Shown: one piece after another, positions 34,232 to 40,762 of the stretch | Position numbering within the stretch: the first letter of the stretch is position 1 | Layout: each line of letters opens with the position of its first letter | Source of the DNA: Planctomycetales bacterium | Lineage (GTDB): Bacteria > Planctomycetota > Planctomycetia > Pirellulales > S012-138 | Direction of reading: 5' to 3' | DNA length: 40,762 bases | Assembly: GCA_015488215.1 (NCBI GenBank) | Contig: WFOE01000180.1 | Location: forward strand, 1-40,762 | Notes under the pieces: model-generated | Databases searched by the model: none | What the model was told of the DNA's origin: nothing | The model's input: only the letters and a program-made list of their open reading frames with translations | Program-made: the position numbers and the translations under genes

Positions 34232-36940
34232 ATGAAAGCGCGCGTCGGGTCGATGGCCCTGGTGGTGCTCTTGGCTGGTGGACTAGCGTTGAAAGCAGCC
34301 CCGCCGCAGCACCGGCATACGACTTCCCGAGAGTCCTCCCACGCCCACTCGCACTCCCACACCCAGGGTGCCAGCAATCCCTGGCAAGGATTGCAGCAGT
34401 TGTTGTTTGGTTCCCGAAGCAGCACCCGCCAGACGAGCCATCGGGTCCCCTCGGCCGGGCACAAGATGCGCTCTCCCCGCCGACGCGCCTCCGGCTACCG
34501 TTCGACTTATCACCAGCGGCAGCAGGGCCGGGCGGACGCGGCCCGTCACTCACACACCCCATCCCGCTCCCACCGGACCCACACCCACAGACACAATCCC
34601 AGCTCCGCGTCGCATTACCGAACCAGGGACTATGGGGAACCCACTCCGGTTGCCCCCTCGGCGGAATCCCGGCGGCGGTACGGGCGGCTTTACTCCTCGG
34701 AGCAATCTCCCGCTAAAGCCGGCAGCCGGACCAGCGCCCGCCGCGGAGCTCGTGGCCACGGCAGCACCCGAACCCGGCGGCTTGAGGTACCGGAACAGAT
34801 TGTCGAAGACCAAGGGCGCGAAACCCCGCAGCCGATCCGGCCCGCCACACTGGAAGACCCCCAAGAAGCCGAACCGCTGACCCCGGCCGAAGCAACTGCG
34901 GATTCCCAGGCCGAGCAAATCGAGAGCCGAAACGTGTCGGCTTCCTCGCGCCGTCGGCGGCTGCACAGCTCCGAGCCACGGGAAGAACCTCAACCGGTCG
35001 AAGAACCGCAGCCGGCAAGCGACCTGGCCGAACCAACTTCGCCGGCCGTTGATCCGGCCCGGCAGGAGTTTCCCGCCCCGGTGCCGCAAGCTGCGTCGGC
35101 GTCCGCCCCCGCCGTTCCGGCCGAGCCCACGCCCGTGCCGCAGGGGAGCTCTCTACTGGCCGAAGCAGCCGGACCGGCTCCGCTGCTGATGGCCGTCAGT
35201 CCCACGCTGGCGGTGCAGACCCTGGGGCCGCGCGAGCTAGTGGTGGGCCAGGTGGCTTCGTATCGCATTCGGGTCAAAAACGCCGGGCAGGTCAACGCCC
35301 AGGGGATTGTCGTTTCGGTGGACATTCCCGCTTGGGTCGAAGTGGTGCAAAGCCAGGCCGCCGAGGGCAAGGCCCAGGTGCAGCACACCGGCGGCAACCG
35401 CACCTTGCAGTGGCACCTGGACCAGCTTGCCCCCGGCAAGCAGACCGAACTGGCACTGAAGCTGCGGCCGACAGAAAACCGTCCGGTGGCCCTCAACGTG
35501 CGGTGGATTACCCAGCCGCTGGATTCCCGGCTGCAGATTGCCGTGAAAGAAGCGCGGCTGGAACTTGCACTGACCGGCCCGGACCAGGTGGAGTTCGGCC
35601 AGCGGGCGGTGTATCGCTTGACCTTCAGCAACCCCGGCACCGCAGATGCCAAGAATGTGAAAATCCGCCTGCTGCCTATCGACCCGACCGACCAGGCCGA
35701 CGAACACACCCTGGGCACCATCCCGGCCGGTGGGCGGAAAGTGGTGGAAGTGGAACTGGTAGCTCGCCGCCGCGGCACGCTCAACATCCAGGTGGAAGCC
35801 AGCGCCGAAGGTGGCGTCTCGGCCGCCAGCTCCAAGCAGGTACGCGTGCTTCAGGCCCAACTGGCCGTGGCCGTGCGAGGGCCGAAGTTCCGCTATGCGG
35901 GCACGCCGGCCAGCTACCAGATTGAAGTGGCCAACCGGGGCGACGCCGCGGCAAAGAACGTCGTGGTGGAAGCCCGGCTCCCCTCGGCCGTCGATTTTCT
36001 GAACAGCTCGCACGGAGGCCGCTACGACGAAAAACGGGGCGTGCTCCGCTGGAAACTGGGCCGCCTGGCTCCCGGCGAAGCCATCACCCTGAAAGCCAAC
36101 CTGCAGTGGACCGCCGAAGGGCAAAGCACCGTGCGGGTGGAAGCCAAAGGGGAACCGCAGCTCCAGGCCGTCGCCCGGCTGGATACCCGCGTGGTCGGAC
36201 TGGCTGATCTGGACCTGGACCTCAAAGGTCCCCACGGCGCCGCACCGGTGGGCGAGGAAATCACCTACCAGGTGATCCTCTCCAACCAGGGGACCAAAGC
36301 GGCCGAGTCGGTGTTCGTGCGGGTGCAGCTTTCGCCGCAGTTGCAGCCTCTGGGGGTGGAAGGCGTAGGCGACAAGTTCCAGATCCAAGGGACTCAGGTC
36401 AGCGCTTCGGTCGATCTGGTACCCGCCGGCAAAAAGCGCGTGTTGAAAATCCGCTGTCGGGCGCTGGAGCCGGGCAACCACGTGGTGCAGGTGCAGGCTC
36501 TGTGTCCTTCGCTGAACATCCAACTGGGCGAGCAGAAAACCACGCGCTTCTACGGGGACGAACCGCCCGCGGCCCGAACCACCGGCCTGCCCCAGCCGGC
36601 CGGGCGGCAATCGCCCGCAGGCCAGTTGGAACCAGCCCCGCTGGAACCCATTCCCGAATCGAAGCCTTCGGTCGCGCCGTCGTTGCCGGGCCAGCCGGGA
36701 ACGCAAGGGACCGTTACTCCGACCGTCCCTGCCCCGGCCACTTCGCCCGCAACGGGCGCCCTGCCTTCGCTTCAACGCCGTTACGGAGAGCCGACCCCGG
36801 TGGTGCCGCTTCCCGCCCGGAGCTCTGCCGGTTCGTCTAATCCGAGTTCAGCCAGGCCGGTACTTTCCAGTACGCCCCGTCCGGCCGAAGAACCCACGCC
36901 GGTGCTCCCTTCGCCACAGAAAGACGGCAAAGCCAACTAG
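34232..36940 (+). CDS. Exported DUF11/CARDB-repeat envelope protein
   Basis: The protein has 902 aa from the ATG at 34232 (GCAGGAA SD); the track begins 104 codons upstream. A signal peptide (MKARVGSMALVVLLAGGLALKA) is followed by a His/Ser-rich stretch (HAHSHSHTQG) and an Arg/Ser-rich region to about 120. An acidic Pro/Glu-rich linker runs to about 310. Four tandem Ig-like DUF11/CARDB domains then span roughly 325-770, each opening with a phrase like VVGQVASYRIRVKNAG or YAGTPASYQIEVANRG. A Pro-rich tail follows. YGEPTPV occurs near residue 133 and again near 849, with EEPTPV at the end. Such repeats usually serve as cell-surface stalks or scaffolds. Confidence 0.82.
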   Translation: MKARVGSMALVVLLAGGLALKAAPPQHRHTTSRESSHAHSHSHTQGASNPWQGLQQLLFGSRSSTRQTSHRVPSAGHKMRSPRRRASGYRSTYHQRQQGRADAARHSHTPSRSHRTHTHRHNPSSASHYRTRDYGEPTPVAPSAESRRRYGRLYSSEQSPAKAGSRTSARRGARGHGSTRTRRLEVPEQIVEDQGRETPQPIRPATLEDPQEAEPLTPAEATADSQAEQIESRNVSASSRRRRLHSSEPREEPQPVEEPQPASDLAEPTSPAVDPARQEFPAPVPQAASASAPAVPAEPTPVPQGSSLLAEAAGPAPLLMAVSPTLAVQTLGPRELVVGQVASYRIRVKNAGQVNAQGIVVSVDIPAWVEVVQSQAAEGKAQVQHTGGNRTLQWHLDQLAPGKQTELALKLRPTENRPVALNVRWITQPLDSRLQIAVKEARLELALTGPDQVEFGQRAVYRLTFSNPGTADAKNVKIRLLPIDPTDQADEHTLGTIPAGGRKVVEVELVARRRGTLNIQVEASAEGGVSAASSKQVRVLQAQLAVAVRGPKFRYAGTPASYQIEVANRGDAAAKNVVVEARLPSAVDFLNSSHGGRYDEKRGVLRWKLGRLAPGEAITLKANLQWTAEGQSTVRVEAKGEPQLQAVARLDTRVVGLADLDLDLKGPHGAAPVGEEITYQVILSNQGTKAAESVFVRVQLSPQLQPLGVEGVGDKFQIQGTQVSASVDLVPAGKKRVLKIRCRALEPGNHVVQVQALCPSLNIQLGEQKTTRFYGDEPPAARTTGLPQPAGRQSPAGQLEPAPLEPIPESKPSVAPSLPGQPGTQGTVTPTVPAPATSPATGALPSLQRRYGEPTPVVPLPARSSAGSSNPSSARPVLSSTPRPAEEPTPVLPSPQKDGKAN

Positions 36941-36989
36941 CCGAGCAGCGGGTGGTTGGTGGCCGGTGGCGGCTCTTCCCGCCCGGGAC

Positions 36990-37772
36990 TTATACGGCCG
37001 CAGGCACCAGCCCGTGCAAAGCGGCTCCCACGGCGTAGGCCAGCGCGGCGGCCAAAGCGCCCAGCAGCAAGGTTTCCACCGCCGCGGCCCAAAGCGGCCG
37101 GTGTAGCACGTAGCCCTTGATCGCCCCGATGATAGCAAAGGCCAGTCCGGTCATCGCCAGGCTGGCGGCAAAGAGCGTCCCGGCCGGGGAATGGAGGCTC
37201 ACTGCATAGGGCACCAGCGGCACGGCCCCCACCAGCACAAAAGCCAGGAAGGTCACGCCCGCGGCTTTCCACGGATGGGGCGTCTCCAGCGGCAAGCCCC
37301 ATTCGTCCGTGAGCATCGTGTCGATCCACACTTGCTTGTTGCTGGTGATGACCTCGACAATCCGTTCCAGCAGCTCGCCCTGGAAGCCTTTCTTGGCGAA
37401 AATCTGGCGGATTTCTTCGCGTTCCCCGTCGGGCACGTGGCGGATGTGGTGTTCTTCCAGCTTGCGCATCCGCTGGATGAGCTGCTGCTCGGCCTTGGTG
37501 GAAAGATAGTTGCCCGCGGCCATGCTGAACCCGTCGGCCAGCAGGTTCGCCAGTCCCAGCACCAGTACCACAGCCGAGGAAAGCTCCGCTCCGGTCACAC
37601 CGGCCACTACGGCGAAGGTGGTCACTACGCCGTCTAGGGCTCCCAGCACAAAATCGCCCAGGTAGCTGTGCCGTGTGGCTTCGGCCAGCCGGGCCTGAAT
37701 GGCCGCCGGAGTGTGCATTTCTTCCAGCGGCTCGGCCGCAGGGCGGCGCAACCAGGAAAAAAACCAGAACAT
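36990..37772 (-). CDS. VIT1/CCC1 family transporter
   Basis: The 260-aa membrane protein belongs to the VIT1/CCC1 (DUF125) family that moves Fe(II) or Mn(II) across membranes. Characteristic pieces are LGDFVLGALDGVVTTFAVVAGVTGAELSS, read here in part, NLLADGFSMAAGNYLSTKAE, the cytoplasmic metal-binding-like helical insert (EEHHIRHVPDGEREEIRQIF), and TMLTDEWGL before the last three helices. The ATG at 37772 has AAAGG about nine nt upstream; the track adds 24 unlikely residues. It converges on the DUF11-repeat gene with a gap of about 50 nt and is divergent from the propeller/cytochrome gene. Confidence 0.92.
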   Translation of the reverse strand: MFWFFSWLRRPAAEPLEEMHTPAAIQARLAEATRHSYLGDFVLGALDGVVTTFAVVAGVTGAELSSAVVLVLGLANLLADGFSMAAGNYLSTKAEQQLIQRMRKLEEHHIRHVPDGEREEIRQIFAKKGFQGELLERIVEVITSNKQVWIDTMLTDEWGLPLETPHPWKAAGVTFLAFVLVGAVPLVPYAVSLHSPAGTLFAASLAMTGLAFAIIGAIKGYVLHRPLWAAAVETLLLGALAAALAYAVGAALHGLVPAAV

Positions 37773-38116
37773 GACGAGGAACCTTTGCTTGCAGGAAAAA
37801 GAGCCCCTGGCTGTTCTGCAGCACCGACAGTAGCCAGGAAGCAATTTATGCCACCTTGGACTGGGCGCAAACAGGGATTAAGCCCGGGGAGCCCACGTCT
37901 CGATGTCGCTTATGCCCCGGGGAAGTGGCCTGAGGGCACTCTCGCATGACAGTTCCACCCCCAGGCGGTTAAGATAAAGGAAGCCTTGAGCCAACGGCCC
38001 TTTGGACGCCGGGGCCCGATGGTTGCCGCCAGTGGAACCTCTCCTTGAGGGAAGAAGCCTGCTGCCGCTGTTCCTGCCCATTTGGGAACCGCCCCTGTTC
38101 CTGGAGCGATTCTGCT
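37773..38116. other. 344-bp divergent intergenic region
   Basis: No gene was found between the VIT1 and propeller/cytochrome starts. For the plus strand a possible promoter is ATGACA (37946-37951), 18 bp of spacer and TAAGAT (37970-37975), giving a leader of about 135 nt. No clear minus-strand promoter was seen. Confidence 0.4.
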
Positions 38117-39946
38117 GTGAGGTTTTTGCCGTGGTCGAACAGGCTGCTTCCGCTGTTCGTTGCAGCGGTCTTTTATCGCGGGCCGGTCTTGTTCTCCGAC
38201 GACCGGCTTACCGGTGGCCAGAGCGAGCCGCCGCCGCGGGAGTTGCCGCATCCTTCGCCGGTCGATCTGTGGCTTGATGCCGCGGGCAGTCGGGCTACCG
38301 TGGCCTGCTACCACACCGGCAGCGTGGCCCTGGTGGATTTGAATTCCGGCCGGGTGCTCGACAGCCGTCGGGCCGGGCGCCGTACGGCTGCCGTATGGAT
38401 GAACCCGCAGGGCACCCTGGTGCTGGCCACCGGCATGCATTCCGGCACACTGCACCGCTTTCAGGTGGAGCAGGACCGCCTGGTGCCCGAGGGCACGTTG
38501 TTTTTGGGATTCGGGCCGCGCGGGCTGGCCGTCGATCCGGACCGGCAACTGGCCTATGTGGCCTTGGAAACCGGCTCGGCCGTGGCCGTGGTGGACCTGA
38601 AAAACTGGCGACTGGTGCGGCGCGTGCCGGTGGGGGCCTGGCCGCGGTGGCTGGCTCTTTCGGGCGATTGCCACACGCTTGCCGTCGGCTGTAGTGGTTC
38701 GCGGCGTGTGGTGGTGCTGGACGTGCCGCAGGGAAAGGAACGCTTTTCGGTGCTGTTTGAAGGAATCAACTGCGGCATGATGCAGGTGGATGCCCGCGGC
38801 CACTACGTCTACGCCCCCTGGATGGTGTACCGGCATAATCCCATCACCCCGGCCAACATCCGCCAGGGCTGGGTGTTGGCCAGTCGGTTGGGACGGATCG
38901 ACCTGCGGCGAAAGACACGCCGCCAGGTGCTTTCGCTGGACGAACGGGGCAGGGCGGTGGCCGATCCGCACGGCGTGGCCCTGGACCCCCGGGAGCGGTG
39001 GATTGTCTGCACCAGCTCGGGCACCGGCGAGCTGCTCGTATTCCGCAATCGCAATCTGCCCTTTGGGCGTTTTTCCGGCCAGGGAGACCACATCGACCCG
39101 GCTCTGGCTCGGGACCGGGAGCGTTTCTACCGGCTTCCCCTGGGCGGACGCCCCCTGGCGGTGCGTTTTCTGCCTTCGGGAGCTCAGGTGGTGGTGGCCA
39201 ACTACCTGCGCGACGCGTTGCAGGTGGTGGACCTGGAAGAGCGGAAAGTCGTGCGCGAGATTGCTCTGGGCGGGCCGTCCCAGCCGGGGCCAATCCGCCG
39301 CGGCGAGGCCATCTTCTACGACGCCCGCCGCTCCCTGGACCAGTGGTACAGTTGCCATAGCTGCCACTACGAAGGCGGGGTGAACGCCGTGACGATGGAC
39401 ACCCGCAACGACGGGACCAACCGCACGTTCAAAACGGTGCTGCCGCTGTTTCATCTGGAACGCACCCCTCCCTGGACCTGGCACGGCTGGCAGAAGGACC
39501 TGCGGGCGGCCATGCACAAGTCGCTTACTGACACGATGCAGGGGCCTCGCCCTCGGGCCCAGGACGTCGAGGACCTGCTGGCCTATTTGCGGTGGATCAC
39601 CCCGCCGCCTAACCCGTACCGGCAGGCCGCTTCGGCCGATGCGGCCGTCCAGCGGGGGCGCAAGCTCTTTTACGGCAAAGCCGGCTGCGCCCAGTGCCAC
39701 GCCGGAGATGACTTCACTGACGGCGAGGTGCACGACGTGGGCACCGGCAGTCCCAAGGACGCCTATTCGGGCTACAACACGCCCTCACTGCGTAACGTCT
39801 ATTACCGCGCGCGACTGATGCACCACGGGCGAGCCCGGTCGCTGCTGCAGGTGCTGACCGAATACCACCGGCCGGAAGAAACCGGCGGCGAGGCGCTTTC
39901 GCCCCAGGAAGTGGCCGACCTGATTGCTTTCCTTCGGACGCTGTGA
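38117..39946 (+). CDS. Exported beta-propeller/di-heme cytochrome c fusion
   Basis: The protein has 609 aa from a GTG with GGAGC nine nt upstream. Its N-terminus (RFLPWSNRLLPLFVAAVFYRG) is a plausible signal peptide or anchor; the track's first 24 codons are Cys-rich noise. Residues of about 50-390 form a YncE/NHL-like seven-bladed propeller (GSVALVDLNSGRVLDSR, GSAVAVVDLKNWRLVRRVPVG, DALQVVDLEERKVVREI). The C-terminal part resembles di-heme cytochrome c peroxidase/MauG proteins, with heme motifs C413-HSC-H417 and C524-AQC-H528 and the late segment YNTPSLRNVYYRARLMHHGRA. It is likely periplasmic and involved in redox; the substrate is unknown. Confidence 0.85.
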   Translation: MRFLPWSNRLLPLFVAAVFYRGPVLFSDDRLTGGQSEPPPRELPHPSPVDLWLDAAGSRATVACYHTGSVALVDLNSGRVLDSRRAGRRTAAVWMNPQGTLVLATGMHSGTLHRFQVEQDRLVPEGTLFLGFGPRGLAVDPDRQLAYVALETGSAVAVVDLKNWRLVRRVPVGAWPRWLALSGDCHTLAVGCSGSRRVVVLDVPQGKERFSVLFEGINCGMMQVDARGHYVYAPWMVYRHNPITPANIRQGWVLASRLGRIDLRRKTRRQVLSLDERGRAVADPHGVALDPRERWIVCTSSGTGELLVFRNRNLPFGRFSGQGDHIDPALARDRERFYRLPLGGRPLAVRFLPSGAQVVVANYLRDALQVVDLEERKVVREIALGGPSQPGPIRRGEAIFYDARRSLDQWYSCHSCHYEGGVNAVTMDTRNDGTNRTFKTVLPLFHLERTPPWTWHGWQKDLRAAMHKSLTDTMQGPRPRAQDVEDLLAYLRWITPPPNPYRQAASADAAVQRGRKLFYGKAGCAQCHAGDDFTDGEVHDVGTGSPKDAYSGYNTPSLRNVYYRARLMHHGRARSLLQVLTEYHRPEETGGEALSPQEVADLIAFLRTL

Positions 39947-40105
39947 ACTTACTGCCTGAACAAGCCGAAGGGGGCGCAAACTGCGCCGCACAAGGAGCGG
40001 TGCGGCTGCGGCGAGTCGAGAACGCTTGGCACGATGCGGGGGCAGGCGATATTCTGAAACGGCAAGTTTCCGGTCCGGGCCTCCCCCTGCGAGGAGCTTC
40101 CCCCG

Positions 40106-40453
40106 ATGAAAATGGTCATTGCCGTCATTCAGCCCACGAAGCTCACCGCGGTGCGCGAGGCACTGGCCAAGATCGAAGTGACCCGAATGACCGTCTGCGA
40201 CGCCCTGGGCTTTGCCCGCCAGCGGGGTCAGACGGAAATGTACCGCGGCCACGAGTACAAGACCCAACTGCTGCGTAAGGTCGAGTTGCAGATTGTGGTT
40301 AACGACGATTTTCTCCAGCGCACCGTGGACACCATCCTGCAAGTGGCCCGCACCGGTCCCGAAGGCAACATCGGCGACGGCAAAGTGTTCATTCTGCCGG
40401 TGATGGAAACCATCGAGATCGGCGACGCCTCCCGCGGCCCGGGAGCGGTGTGA
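40106..40453 (+). CDS. Nitrogen regulatory P-II family protein
   Basis: The 115-aa trimeric signal protein senses 2-oxoglutarate and ATP/ADP and controls nitrogen enzymes or ammonium channels. The N-terminus MKMVIAVIQPTKLTAVREAL and T-loop GFARQRGQTEMYRGHEY are family-typical, with the uridylylatable Tyr51 kept. The B-loop region reads RTGPEGNIGDGKVF, about three residues longer than RTGKIGDGK of E. coli GlnB. The C-terminus is short (EIGDASRGPGAV). GAGGAG lies nine nt upstream of the ATG. No amtB or glnA gene is adjacent in the window. A possible promoter is TTGGCA (40026-40031) with GATATT 16 bp downstream. Confidence 0.93.
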   Translation: MKMVIAVIQPTKLTAVREALAKIEVTRMTVCDALGFARQRGQTEMYRGHEYKTQLLRKVELQIVVNDDFLQRTVDTILQVARTGPEGNIGDGKVFILPVMETIEIGDASRGPGAV

Positions 40454-40548
40454 GTGCCGAGCCAGTCGTGTTGAGCACGCTGGATGATCGGCAATTCGGA
40501 CGGTCCGACTCCACGGTCGGGCCTACGCAAAAGCCAACAACTGCTCTC

Positions 40549-40761
40549 TTACCGCGAACGCCGCGCCTGCCCGGCGGCCAGGTGGCGCCGGGCCACATCC
40601 AGCGCCGCTTGCAGCATGGGGTCGTCGCGCCCGGGCGCGTGCAGTCGCGGCAGCTCTTTCAGGTCCACCGGCCGGGCCGCTTGCTGCACTTTCACGTGCG
40701 GTTCCACGCCCACCAGGGAAAACGGGCGTCCGGCCGGGGAGTAGAACCGCGCGGTGGTAAG
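40549..40761 (-). CDS. S41 (C-terminal processing) peptidase, C-terminal fragment
   Basis: This gene runs off the right edge and has no ATG in the window, so the ORF track missed it. The minus-strand frame reads LTTARFYSPAGRPFSLVGVEPHV and continues to DDPMLQAALDVARRHLAAG before a TAA. The TARFYSPxGR...GVEPHV stretch is the typical end of the CtpA/Prc protease core, and D-P-x-L-x-x-A-L the usual C-terminal helix. Seventy residues are visible; the catalytic Ser-Lys and PDZ domain would lie outside. It converges on the P-II gene with a 95-bp gap. Confidence 0.75.
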   Translation of the reverse strand, partial: LTTARFYSPAGRPFSLVGVEPHVKVQQAARPVDLKELPRLHAPGRDDPMLQAALDVARRHLAAGQARRSR

Positions 40762-40762
40762 C

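Noticed and set aside
40026-40045. Sigma-54 promoter before the P-II gene (TGGCACG...GC)
   Set aside because: The GG-to-GC spacing is two bases too long and TTGCA is replaced by Gs, so it does not fit -24/-12.

Overview
The window is GC-rich and looks like a chromosome segment of a member of the Planctomycetota, probably Pirellulales-like. The evidence is protein content: a planctomycete-type cytochrome c (PSCyt1-like) protein, a DUF1571 protein, two formylglycine sulfatases, a DUF11-repeat envelope protein, many secreted or lipoprotein products, and a beta-propeller/di-heme cytochrome fusion. No rRNA, tRNA, CRISPR array or intact transposon was seen. Most genes have short intergenic gaps, and several ORF-track starts were moved to internal starts that have a Shine-Dalgarno (SD) sequence or signal peptide.

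Layout. 1-2.2 kb (-): ispF-cysS, overlapping by 7 nt. 2.3-6.6 kb (+): a low-complexity lipoprotein gene with a clear promoter and terminator, a DUF3754 membrane protein and a Bax-inhibitor-1 family protein. 6.6-11.1 kb: DUF1571 (-), metallo-beta-lactamase-fold hydrolase (+), PlsC-type acyltransferase (-) and an iduronate-2-sulfatase-like sulfatase (-). 11.3-12.2 kb (+): an atypical Ser/Thr kinase. 12.2-15.2 kb (-): MgtC/SapB, a lipoprotein, an AAA/ABC-type ATPase and a small TOPRIM-like protein. The last three have overlapping reading frames and form the best candidate for an undescribed (defence-like) system. 15.6-21.5 kb (+): lutB, lutC, larC and acs, a lactate/acetate utilisation block. lutB and acs are each preceded by the same conserved leader element. 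21.5-21.85 kb: an AT-richer scar holding the first codons of a DUF3800 gene. 21.85-27.2 kb: PSCyt1-like protein (-), sulfatase (+) and class C beta-lactamase-like hydrolase (+). 27.4-31.1 kb: comEC (+) converging on and overlapping an Fe(III)-type solute-binding protein gene (-), which follows a Tat-exported amidohydrolase gene (-). 32.3-36.9 kb (+): SGNH-like protein, zinc-ribbon protein and DUF11-repeat protein. 37-40.8 kb: VIT1/CCC1 transporter (-), propeller/di-heme cytochrome (+), P-II protein (+) and the 3' end of an S41 protease gene (-) that the ORF track missed.

How the genes work together. lutB, lutC, larC and acs fit oxidation of L- and D-lactate and activation of acetate; LarC matures the nickel-pincer cofactor of lactate racemase. 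The most notable observations are the shared lutB/acs leader, the ATPase/TOPRIM-like pair coupled to a lipoprotein gene, the DUF3800 remnant, and several enzyme-family proteins whose catalytic residues are replaced. All functions are inferred from motifs read by eye; no database search was run.
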